Origin: Gloeocapsopsis sp. IPPAS B-1203
GTDB taxonomy: Bacteria; Cyanobacteriota; Cyanobacteriia; Cyanobacteriales; Chroococcidiopsidaceae
Assembly: GCF_002749975.1 (NCBI RefSeq)
Contig: NZ_PEIG01000019.1
Span: 1 to 64,000, forward strand
Direction of reading: 5' to 3'
Length of the DNA stretch: 64,000 bases
How positions within the stretch are numbered: position 1 is the stretch's first letter; each line of letters opens with the position of its first letter. Below, piece by piece: positions 46,544-57,077 of the stretch. Position numbers and translations under genes: made by a program. The notes below the pieces were generated by a model, which did no database searches, was not told where the DNA came from, and saw nothing but the letters and a program-made list of their open reading frames with translations.

Positions 46544-47230
46544 CTATTGATGTAGTGAGGGTTGTCTGAGACGATAGCCTACACCATGAACGGTTTCAAT
46601 AAAATCGCTCGCAGCACCTATGGATTTGAGTTTCTGGCGGAGAGTCTTGATATGAGCTTTGACAGTATCTTCTTCTGGAGGATCTTCTAAAGACCAAACA
46701 TGTTCAATAATGGCACTGCGACTAATGACTCGTCTTCCGTTGCGTAATAGAACTTCTAGAAGACTATATTCTTTCGGTGTCAAGTACAAAGGCTTTTCTT
46801 CGTAAGTTACTTCATACGTACTGGGATCTAGCTGCAACCCATCCCACTCTAAAATTGGCGACGTCTGTGCACTTCCTCTTCGGAGTAAGGCGCGAATCCG
46901 CGCAAATAGTTCTTGTAAGTCTACTGGTTTAATAACATAATCATCAGCTCCCGCGTCTAGCCCTGTGACTTTATCTGCAATATTATTTAAGGCAGTTAAC
47001 ATCAGGACTGGTATCCCATAGCTTTGAGAACGTAGTCGCTTACATAGGTTAATACCATCAAGTTTGGGAAGCATCATATCCATGACAATAAGATCGTATG
47101 TAACAGTTTGGACTTGTTGCCAAGCGGCTTCCCCATCACTTACAGTATCTACTACATACCGCTGCTCAATCAGTGCTGTTGCTAAAATTTCGGCAAGGCT
47201 AATATCGTCTTCGACTATCAGAATCCTCAT
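46544..47230 (-). CDS. OmpR-type two-component response regulator
   Basis: A 228-residue regulator. MRILIVEDDISLAEILATAL has the acidic pocket, Asp51 in YDLIVMDMMLPKLDG is the phospho-acceptor, and ADDYVIKPVD holds the Lys. The winged helix ends HIKTLRQKLKSIGAASDFIE then TVHGVGYRLR. All key residues are present. No histidine kinase gene is next to it, so it is an orphan here. Confidence 0.92.
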   Translation of the reverse strand: MRILIVEDDISLAEILATALIEQRYVVDTVSDGEAAWQQVQTVTYDLIVMDMMLPKLDGINLCKRLRSQSYGIPVLMLTALNNIADKVTGLDAGADDYVIKPVDLQELFARIRALLRRGSAQTSPILEWDGLQLDPSTYEVTYEEKPLYLTPKEYSLLEVLLRNGRRVISRSAIIEHVWSLEDPPEEDTVKAHIKTLRQKLKSIGAASDFIETVHGVGYRLRQPSLHQ

Positions 47231-47886
47231 GGAGCAAGATCGTTGTTATTATCCATTGTTAACCAGCTTAAAAAGCAATTAATTTATTAAGTTACTACTG
47301 TCGAATAGTGTGCTGCAAGTCGCATTTACTTGAGCTGTAATTTGTATATGCTACAACTAGCCACAGGTTTTATTATTAATATTGCGACATATTTAACTCA
47401 ATCATATTAGGGGCAATTTTCAGATCATTTATCTGAATTACTGAGAAAAACAATATAGAATCAATAAAATAATTTTTAGAAACCTGTTCTTCTCAAAAAA
47501 GATATAATCCAACTTGATTTTTGCGAATTTTTCATATTAGATATGAAGTATTAAATCAAACGACTTTGAGAAACTTAGGTTTTAACAGTCAATTAGAAAA
47601 TCAAACTGGACTTTATATAAAACATAAAGACACAGTTAATCATCAGTTATTACTTGTTACTAACCTGTATGTGTATGATAGTTTTTTTAGTTGAGCCTAC
47701 TTTCAGCGATCGCTTTAACTAATGACATGAGTTGAGAAAATACATTGAGTTTTATACAAACGCACCTAGATGACTACTTAGTATCATAAATTAATCACTG
47801 TCTCTTTGACAAAGCCCCATTGAGATATCGCATCCTACTAAGTAATTGAGGATGCGATCGCTTCTAGCGATATGCCATTATAGTCT
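47231..47886. other. 656-base AT-rich intergenic region with nothing recognised
   Basis: This is the largest gene-free gap. It is strongly AT-rich, with scattered stops in all frames. I could not follow any decayed gene through it and see no tRNA, terminator or repeat of note apart from single HIP1-type octamers. Confidence 0.5.
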
Positions 47887-48936
47887 CTAATTAACTATAG
47901 GTTCTGCTAGCACAGGTGCTTCAGGTTGAAGTAATCCATGTAACAATGAAGTTGGAGGTTGTTGACCATAAGGCCAAGCAAATGCGTGACGAAAAGCGGC
48001 ATTTTGACAAGCCCTCAGCTGCTGAAAATCAATAATGTCTTGCGTCAGTAGATTTTCGTACTCAAAAGGTAAGCGGACATTATGTAACCCAGCATTATCA
48101 GTACAAATAGCGATATCTACTCCCGCATCAAAACATCTATCAAACACAATCTTAAGCTGCCGCAGGTCTTCTAAAGTTCCAGTTTTGAGATATGTTGTTG
48201 GGCAGACTTCCAAACACTGATTGCGTTGTGCTAATTCACGAAGTAATTCGGGATGGCGTAAGGGAATTTGAATACCGTGTCCAATACGCATTAAGTATGG
48301 CAGTAACTCAGGGTAACAACCATCAGTCGTTTCGTAAAGATGTCCAGTTGTGTTTAGATTAAGCGATCGCGCATAGTCGTATAATTCGATAAACTCATCA
48401 AGCCGTTCTTTGTAGTGACCATCACCACCAGCGACATCAATCGCACAAACATAATCTCTACTTTGAGCCGCTAAATCAACAATAGCCTTGTTTACCTCAT
48501 AAGGAAGTCGCGAGTGCATACACAAAATTTGACTTGTCACAATCGGATACTCAGGCACTCGGCTTGCTTTACCAACAACTGCTACAATCTCTGTCATCTG
48601 GTCAATCCGTTCTGATTGGCTCAAATGGTCGGGCGTGCGTAAATAAGGCGTGTAGCGTAATTCTAGGTACGCAAGGTTCTCAAAGATATAAGCGCCACGC
48701 ATCAAGCGATAAATAAAATATGGCAAAGTATCTGTGCTTTGAACGCTTTCTACCAGCGTGTGGAGTTCTAGGTACTCATCAAGCGTGTTCCGTGCTTTTG
48801 TATAAAACTCCTCAAACTCTTTATACTCAGGAAATTTTTGCCCCAAGTTGGATGAATGGCGTTGAAAGTATCTCCACAATACGCGCGGTACTACCGAACC
48901 ACCCAAATGCCGATGCAATTCTGCATATAATGCCAT
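47887..48936 (-). CDS. Adenosine/adenine deaminase superfamily protein with altered motif
   Basis: A 349-residue metal-dependent amidohydrolase. His8 and His10 (ELHRHLGGS) form the N-terminal metal site, TTGHLYET keeps the H-x-x-E pair, and RIGHG is intact. However the usual TDDP reads TDNA (CTDNAGLHNVRLPF), so the second Asp, which contacts the purine in adenosine deaminase, is Asn, and the SN motif is replaced by TTYLKTG. It is probably a deaminase or related hydrolase acting on a different purine or analogue. It stands alone. Confidence 0.82.
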   Translation of the reverse strand: MALYAELHRHLGGSVVPRVLWRYFQRHSSNLGQKFPEYKEFEEFYTKARNTLDEYLELHTLVESVQSTDTLPYFIYRLMRGAYIFENLAYLELRYTPYLRTPDHLSQSERIDQMTEIVAVVGKASRVPEYPIVTSQILCMHSRLPYEVNKAIVDLAAQSRDYVCAIDVAGGDGHYKERLDEFIELYDYARSLNLNTTGHLYETTDGCYPELLPYLMRIGHGIQIPLRHPELLRELAQRNQCLEVCPTTYLKTGTLEDLRQLKIVFDRCFDAGVDIAICTDNAGLHNVRLPFEYENLLTQDIIDFQQLRACQNAAFRHAFAWPYGQQPPTSLLHGLLQPEAPVLAEPIVN

Positions 48937-49092
48937 AACTCACCTTTTATTAAGATTAACAATACAAGTTATTAATTAATCTTAACAATACTTTGATCGG
49001 CAATTGTAAAAATGGTTAGTTAGAGGTGAGGTTTGAAGTTGACGAAGTAGATTTTTTCTTGCCAATCCTTACTACACCGTTATTTATCCGTC

Positions 49093-49995
49093 TCAAAATT
49101 GCTGCAAAGCTGCGACTGCTTTTTGTGCTAATATCTGCGCAGATAAAGGACCACCAAAAACCCAAGTATCTTCCCCTAACGCATGAAGTCGCTGTTCGCG
49201 CACAAATTCTAAACTCTGCCAAACAGGGTTACGTTGTAAGCTTTGTACTGATGCTTGTGTTTCTGCAATATAGAAAAAGTGAGCGTGTTCAATAGTAGGT
49301 AAAGCCTCTAATCCTACAGTGTTAAAACCAAAGCGTTCTAACTCACCTTGCCAAATATTTCTCAATCCAATTTGTGTCAAGATTTGTACTGCCATAGAAT
49401 TATTATTAAATAAACGAAACTCAGGCACAAATTGACATAAAACAAAAGAACTATCTGTTAGTTTAATCGCACCGAGTTTTTCTGCATTTGTTGCAAAAGA
49501 AGTTTGCATAGTTTGCAATACTGATTCACCTAGCAAGGTTTTATGACACACGCGGGCAATTTCTAAAAAATTTTGCTGCATCCGTGTAAGTTGATTTCCT
49601 GCGTTGAGTTCTGGGTAAGGATCAAAAAGAAGTGTTTTGGCGATAGAAGATAGAGTTGGATAAATTGCTTGGTGGCGCTGCTTCACACCTATAATTAAGT
49701 CTGGTTTAATTTTAGCGATCGCCTCCAGATTAGGTTCTTGGCGTGTCCCTACTTCAATAACTGAATCTACTAATTTTGGTGCAATATTTACATATTTGTT
49801 GTAGCCTGCAATATCGGCTACTCCTATGGGTTGAATTCCCAAAGCTAGCAAATTTTCGACATACACCCACTCCAATGCAACAACTTTCGGATTGGGAGGT
49901 ATCGCAGAAGTTCTTACTAGCGTTTGCTGGTTACAAGCAACAGAAATTGCCGATATGATTGATAGATTTAGAAAACTTCTTCTTGTAATTGGCAT
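49093..49995 (-). CDS. Iron-siderophore periplasmic binding lipoprotein (Tat type)
   Basis: A 300-residue FecB/BtuF-like protein. The N-terminus ITRRSFLNLSIISAISVAC is a twin-arginine signal followed by a lipobox Cys21. The binding domain contains VALEWVYVENLLALGIQPIG, VGTRQEPNLEAIAKIKPDLI and VCHKTLLGE, typical of iron(III)-siderophore binding. The TonB receptor gene is immediately upstream (34 bases) on the same strand. No permease or ATPase is in the window. Confidence 0.9.
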   Translation of the reverse strand: MPITRRSFLNLSIISAISVACNQQTLVRTSAIPPNPKVVALEWVYVENLLALGIQPIGVADIAGYNKYVNIAPKLVDSVIEVGTRQEPNLEAIAKIKPDLIIGVKQRHQAIYPTLSSIAKTLLFDPYPELNAGNQLTRMQQNFLEIARVCHKTLLGESVLQTMQTSFATNAEKLGAIKLTDSSFVLCQFVPEFRLFNNNSMAVQILTQIGLRNIWQGELERFGFNTVGLEALPTIEHAHFFYIAETQASVQSLQRNPVWQSLEFVREQRLHALGEDTWVFGGPLSAQILAQKAVAALQQF

Positions 49996-50029
49996 TGCTG
50001 AGTAACACTATTTTGCACTTTAGTTTTAA

Positions 50030-52501
50030 TTACCAATCAACAGCATACTTAATACTCAAAGTAGTTCCTCTAGCAGCTGCATAACTCGAATTAATTCCCT
50101 GCACTTGCGACACAACTGGAAAATACTGCGCATTAAATAAGTTTTCTACACCAATATTGAGCGTTCCTGTGCCAATTTGAATGCTACTGATGTAGTCTAC
50201 AGTTAAGTAATTTTCTACTTCATTAAAACCAAAGCCATCGCCAGCAGGATTGCGACTTCCAGAAAAAAGCAACTGGAGTCGATTACTCCAACTCGGAGTT
50301 GTCTGGTTTTGCACGTAGGCAGATAATTTCAGTGGTGGAATACGAAAGCCATCAAGATCTGTATATTCGCCGCTATCTACTAAATCAATTTCACCTTCTA
50401 CCCAACCGAGTGTTCCGCCCAAAAGCCAGTTAGTGCTAAGTTGAGTATCTACCGCTGCCTCAATACCATACACCCGTTCAGGGGCACGAATGACATTTAA
50501 ATCGGCATCAAAGGTCGTACCCAGATCAGATTGATTGTAGAATGCTGAAAGTGAAGCTTGCACAGCCTCCCATTGACCGCGAATTCCAATTTCGTAGTTG
50601 TTGACTCTTTGCGGTTCTGGGCTAAGTTGTTCGACACTAAACCCTAGTGGCGCATTGCGCAGTACTCGTCCAATATCCGCTAGCGAAAAACCTTGTGAGA
50701 AGTTGGTAAATAAACTGATTTCTTGAGTAGCAAAAAAGACAGCCCCAAGATTAAATAGAGTCGCATTAAAATCAAGGTTCCCGCCAGTAATATCGTTCCC
50801 AGCTAAAGTTGTAAAGTCATCAATATCAACTCCGGCGCGTTCGTGACGAATTCCACCGTTGACTAACAACCGAGCGCTAATATCCCAATTTAACTGTGCA
50901 AATAGACCTAAACTACTCAGTTGAAGTGGTGGAGTCCACGAGCGATCGCCAACCTTAGCAAATACTAACCCACCACTCGCATCAAATGTAGCCCCGTCAT
51001 AGATTGAAACAGGTTGTGCGGTGTCTTCATGAAAGTAGTCTAATCCCCACAGTAAGCGGGCTGCACCTTCATTAAACAGAGGACTTTCTACTTGTAAACG
51101 TCCGCCCAATTTTTCGGATTCTACTCGCGATTGAATAATTTCGTTGCCAAAGCTAGCAAAATCTCGTGCATCAAAAGGGAAAAACCGCGTTAGGTAGTTG
51201 CGGTAATAAAGTTGTCCGCGTAGTTGACTGCCAAGAAAGTTATCGTTGCGGTAATCTAAGTTGATTAAAGTATTTTCTGTAGCTTGGTTTTCATCAAGGA
51301 CTAATCCGCCTAAAGCACGGGCTTTTTCTCTTTCAGGAAGTGTATTAACATTCGGATCGCTGGTGAAATTGGTATCTTGTCTATCGTTGAAATGATTGAA
51401 TGAAAGTTGTAGGCGTTGTTCGCCAAAGTTTGTCCCAACTTTACCTAAAATATTGATTGTTTCGGTATCCGCGATTCCGCCTTGTGCATTAGGATCGGGT
51501 GGAATGCGATCGCCTTGTGCATCAAAAAATCCGCCATTTCCCCCAAAAGCCGCAGAAACGAGATAATCAAAATCACCTTCGGTTCCTGAAATCGAGTGTT
51601 GAAGATTGTACCCCACACTGTCTTCAAATCGAGTTAAAGAGTTACTGATTCCCAATTCTGAAGTGGAAACGAGTCTTTGTTCTGTAGCAGTTCTAGTAAT
51701 AATATTAATAACACCACCTGAAGCTCCATCACCGTAAATTGCTGTAGGTCCGCGTAAAACTTCAATGCGCTCAATTGCTGATGGATCGATAGTTCTAAAA
51801 TCACGCTGTACGTTGCGACTTGTCGATTGAGGTATTCCATCAATTAAAACCAAAACATTACGTCCGCGTAAGGATTGTCCGAAATTGCTTGCACTTTGTG
51901 TTGGCGGTGCTAACCCTGGAACCAGCTTTCCTAAAATTTCTCCTAAATCGCGTGTAACGCGGCGCTGTTGTTCAAGTTGTTCGCGGTTAATTACCGTTAC
52001 CGATCGCGGTACATCTGTGACATTTTCTTCTGTGCGCGTTGCTGTTACTGTAATCTCAATTGCTGGTTCTGCTGTGGGAAGTTCTGGTGTTATTGCTTGC
52101 GTAGTAGGATCAGGCGTTACGCTGACAACTAATCCTCGCTCAATTGCATTTACTTGTGCGGTGGGAAGTGCTGTTTCTCCTACAATACTGATACGTACGC
52201 TGTTGGGTTCTAAAGAAATGATCTCAATTGTGCTAATTCCGACAATTGGGTTTTCTTGACGAAACTGATTGCCTTGAGGTAAACGAAATTGAGCGTTACT
52301 AATATCAATAAATAAAGTTTGATTGTCGCGCGAGGTAAAAGTTTGTGGGGTTGTGTTATCCGCAGTTTCTATGACAATTTCTACACCAGCATCCGTCGGA
52401 TTTAGCTGTATCCCAGTCACTTGCACAATATCTGCGCGTGCGGGTTGGATGAGTGCGATCGCAACTCCAGTGGCTATCAAAATCGAATTTAAGGGGTTCA
52501 T
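50030..52501 (-). CDS. AMIN-domain TonB-dependent siderophore receptor
   Basis: An 823-residue outer-membrane receptor. It has a signal peptide (1-23), an AMIN domain (about 25-125, IVQVTGIQLNPTDAGVEIVI), and a plug domain with NVTDVPRSVTVINREQLEQQ and IERIEVLRGPTAIYGDGASG. The beta-barrel follows, ending YAAARGTTLSIKYAVDW with the C-terminal aromatic needed for insertion. The AMIN-plug-barrel order is typical of cyanobacterial siderophore receptors. The linked binding protein supports iron uptake; the ligand siderophore is unknown. Confidence 0.93.
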   Translation of the reverse strand: MNPLNSILIATGVAIALIQPARADIVQVTGIQLNPTDAGVEIVIETADNTTPQTFTSRDNQTLFIDISNAQFRLPQGNQFRQENPIVGISTIEIISLEPNSVRISIVGETALPTAQVNAIERGLVVSVTPDPTTQAITPELPTAEPAIEITVTATRTEENVTDVPRSVTVINREQLEQQRRVTRDLGEILGKLVPGLAPPTQSASNFGQSLRGRNVLVLIDGIPQSTSRNVQRDFRTIDPSAIERIEVLRGPTAIYGDGASGGVINIITRTATEQRLVSTSELGISNSLTRFEDSVGYNLQHSISGTEGDFDYLVSAAFGGNGGFFDAQGDRIPPDPNAQGGIADTETINILGKVGTNFGEQRLQLSFNHFNDRQDTNFTSDPNVNTLPEREKARALGGLVLDENQATENTLINLDYRNDNFLGSQLRGQLYYRNYLTRFFPFDARDFASFGNEIIQSRVESEKLGGRLQVESPLFNEGAARLLWGLDYFHEDTAQPVSIYDGATFDASGGLVFAKVGDRSWTPPLQLSSLGLFAQLNWDISARLLVNGGIRHERAGVDIDDFTTLAGNDITGGNLDFNATLFNLGAVFFATQEISLFTNFSQGFSLADIGRVLRNAPLGFSVEQLSPEPQRVNNYEIGIRGQWEAVQASLSAFYNQSDLGTTFDADLNVIRAPERVYGIEAAVDTQLSTNWLLGGTLGWVEGEIDLVDSGEYTDLDGFRIPPLKLSAYVQNQTTPSWSNRLQLLFSGSRNPAGDGFGFNEVENYLTVDYISSIQIGTGTLNIGVENLFNAQYFPVVSQVQGINSSYAAARGTTLSIKYAVDW

Positions 52502-54377
<1,876 letters not shown>

Positions 54378-54455
54378 GACATTCAAGCCTGAAAAGATAG
54401 AAGAAAGCTTTTAAGATTCAAAATTTACCGTTTATCGCTTGTCACTTTTAGCAGT

Positions 54456-55127
54456 ATGGAAATCACAGTCGAAGGAAAAAAAAGAGCCGAAGGTACTAAG
54501 CCAAACGCTCTACGCCGTTCAGGGTTAATTCCCGCCAATTTGTATGGTCACAATGGTACAGAGTCAGTTCATCTTACCTTAGAAGCTAAAACAGTAGAAA
54601 CCCTGTTAAAAAAAGCTTCAGTCAATAACACATTGATTCAGTTAAATATTACCGATCTTCCCTGGCGTGGAAAAGCGCTACTGCGAGAAGTTCAATTGCA
54701 TCCTACCAAACGGTTCCCTTATCATCTCAGCTTTTTCTCAATTGCTGCTCAAGATACCGTAGAAGTAGAAGCACCATTACACTTTGTGGGTGAAGCACCA
54801 GGCGTGAAGATGGAAGGTGGTGCGTTAGATACAGTCTTGACTCATATTCAAGTACGTTGCGCTCCCGATCGCATTCCTGAATCAATTGAAATTGACGTTT
54901 CCAAGATGAATATGGGAGATGTTTTGTATCTTCAGGATTTAGTCTTACCTGAAGGTGTTTCTTTGGTAAGTGAAACAAACGATGCTGTTGTTTCTGTGCT
55001 AGCACCACAAATCACACCGGAAATTATTGAAGCTCAAGAAGCCGCAGCGGATGAAGAAATTGCCACTGCACAAGTATCTGAAGCAGAACAAAAAGAGCCA
55101 CAAACCGATGCTGAAACGGGTGGTTAA
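54456..55127 (+). CDS. rplY: 50S ribosomal protein L25 / general stress protein Ctc (bL25)
   Basis: A 223-residue protein. The N-terminal L25 domain has [20 protein letters not shown] and [11 protein letters not shown]; the C-terminal TL5-like domain has [20 protein letters not shown] and [12 protein letters not shown]. It ends in an acidic tail. It binds 5S rRNA. It is downstream of purA in the same direction and followed by a terminator. Confidence 0.96.
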   Translation: MEITVEGKKRAEGTKPNALRRSGLIPANLYGHNGTESVHLTLEAKTVETLLKKASVNNTLIQLNITDLPWRGKALLREVQLHPTKRFPYHLSFFSIAAQDTVEVEAPLHFVGEAPGVKMEGGALDTVLTHIQVRCAPDRIPESIEIDVSKMNMGDVLYLQDLVLPEGVSLVSETNDAVVSVLAPQITPEIIEAQEAAADEEIATAQVSEAEQKEPQTDAETGG

Positions 55128-55159
55128 TTCTTACTAGAATTACAGTTTGCTCTTGTGTA

Positions 55160-55186
55160 AGACCAGAGGAATATTCTGGTCTTTTA
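55160..55186 (+). terminator. Rho-independent terminator after rplY
   Basis: AGACCAGA (55160-55167) pairs with TCTGGTCT (55175-55182) and is followed by TTTATTT. It closes the purA-rplY unit. Confidence 0.85.
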
Positions 55187-55344
55187 TTTATAATTAGCCA
55201 GGTAACTTTGGTCGCAGCCTGACAAATAAAGTCTGCCTTTGTGGACTAATACAAAAATAATAGTTTTATAAACCTCTGCTTCACCTATCTATCTGCGGTT
55301 TCATCTGCTAAGCTCAAACCAAAAATTAACATCTAAAATTCAAG

Positions 55345-56880
55345 ATGGCATCAAATACTTTGCTTCCTACTTTAATTCAACAAATGATGCAACCGGAGTT
55401 TTATCCGCATCCGGTAAAAGAACCGATTGAACTGATTCAAACCCATGTTTCGTATGTGCTGCTTGCAGGTGATTATGCATATAAACTCAAAAAACCTGTG
55501 AATTTTGGTTTTTTGAACTACTCAACCTTAGAACTGCGACAGCATTTTTGTGAGGAAGAGTTGCGGCTGAATCAAAGAGGTGCAGGAGAAATTTATCTAG
55601 AGGTTTTGCCGATTACGCATGAGGAACGGTATTATCTTGGTGGTACAGGAGAACCTGTAGAGTACGTGCTAAAAATGCGGCAGTTTCCCCAAGAAGCATT
55701 GTTTCTCTCCATGTTTGAACGGGGAGAACTCGATGAAGCATATATGGAAGAATTGGGGCGTATTGTCGCTCAGTACCACGCGCAAGCGGCGACGAATGAT
55801 TATATTCGTAAGTTCGGCGAAGTTGAGCAAGTACGCCAATCGATTGATGAAAATTATGACCAAACAATGAAGTATATTGGTGGTCTACAAACACAATCAC
55901 AGTTTGAGGAAACAAAAAAATATACAGATAACTTTTTTGCCCAGCGTCAGCAACTATTTACTAGCAGAATTGAAAACGACTGGATTCGTGAGTGTCATGG
56001 CGATTTACACTTACGCAATATTTGTTTATGGCATGACAAGATTTTACTCTTTGACTGCATTGAGTTTAATGAGCCGTTTCGCTTTGTTGATGTCATGTTT
56101 GACATTGCCTATGCAGTCATGGAACTAGAGATGTTACAGCGTCCAGATTTAGGTAATGCATATTTAAATACTTATATTGAACAAACAGGGGATTGGGAAG
56201 GTTTGCAGGTATTACCTTTGTATCTCAGCCGTCAATCTTATGTCCGTGCTAAGGTTAATTCTTTCTTACTTGACGATCCTGGTGTACCAGAAGCAGTTAA
56301 ACAAGAAGCGACAAAAACTGCTGCGGCTTACTATAAGTTGGCGTGGGAATATACAAAACCACGTCAAGGGAAATTGCTATTAATGTCGGGGTTATCGGGT
56401 TCGGGGAAAAGTACTGTAGCACGACAGTTAGCGCGAAAAATCGGAGCGATTCATGTTCGTTCTGATGCAGTACGCAAGCATTTAGCAGGAATTCCTCTGT
56501 TAGAACGAGGTGGAGATGAAATTTATACAGCCGAGATGACGCAGAAAACCTATGCGCGGTTGTTAGATTTGAGTTTAATGTTAGCGACTCAAGGTTACAC
56601 AGTAATTTTAGATGCAAAGTACGATCGCACTTCACTACGACATGAGGCGATCGCGGCTGCACAATCTCAGCAATTACCTTTAGAGATTATCCATTGTACA
56701 GCTCCTACGGAAGTGTTACGCGATCGCTTGTCTTCACGCACGGGTGACATTGCAGATGCAACCGTAGAGTTACTAGAAGCGCAGCAAGCAGCATTTGAGC
56801 CTTTCACTACCGAGGAACAGGGTTTAGTGCAAGAGGTGAATACAACTCAAGAGTTAGAATCACAATTAATGCTAGGGTAA
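55345..56880 (+). CDS. Aminoglycoside-phosphotransferase-like kinase fused to an AAA P-loop kinase
   Basis: A 511-residue fusion. The N-terminal half (about 25-330) is an APH-like kinase with HGDLHLRNICLW (His218 region) and CIEFNEPFRFVDVMFDIAYA, the catalytic and metal loops. The C-terminal half is a zeta-toxin/gluconate-kinase-like P-loop domain with GLSGSGKST (Lys355) and VILDAKYDRTSLR. This bifunctional architecture is common in bacteria; substrates are unknown. It precedes the CRISPR array but faces away from it in function and strand. Confidence 0.9.
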   Translation: MASNTLLPTLIQQMMQPEFYPHPVKEPIELIQTHVSYVLLAGDYAYKLKKPVNFGFLNYSTLELRQHFCEEELRLNQRGAGEIYLEVLPITHEERYYLGGTGEPVEYVLKMRQFPQEALFLSMFERGELDEAYMEELGRIVAQYHAQAATNDYIRKFGEVEQVRQSIDENYDQTMKYIGGLQTQSQFEETKKYTDNFFAQRQQLFTSRIENDWIRECHGDLHLRNICLWHDKILLFDCIEFNEPFRFVDVMFDIAYAVMELEMLQRPDLGNAYLNTYIEQTGDWEGLQVLPLYLSRQSYVRAKVNSFLLDDPGVPEAVKQEATKTAAAYYKLAWEYTKPRQGKLLLMSGLSGSGKSTVARQLARKIGAIHVRSDAVRKHLAGIPLLERGGDEIYTAEMTQKTYARLLDLSLMLATQGYTVILDAKYDRTSLRHEAIAAAQSQQLPLEIIHCTAPTEVLRDRLSSRTGDIADATVELLEAQQAAFEPFTTEEQGLVQEVNTTQELESQLMLG

Positions 56881-57077
56881 AATTTCGATTTATTTCCTTT
56901 AATTAAATAGCTGTTTGTAGCAGTTCCTGCATCAATTAGTCAAATTCTCGACCTCAATTTTCTCCTTGGCAATAACGAGAAAGTATCTTGCTAGCCTTGT
57001 GTACACGCAAGGATTTTAGTTTGTTAACTTGATGGTGGAAAAAGTGAGAAGATTTTCAACTTTCTTGGATGCATTCA

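Noticed and set aside
55345-56880. APH/AAA fusion as a possible defence gene because it neighbours the CRISPR array
   Set aside because: The fusion is a common housekeeping-type architecture in bacteria, lies on the opposite strand, and is at the distal end of the array.
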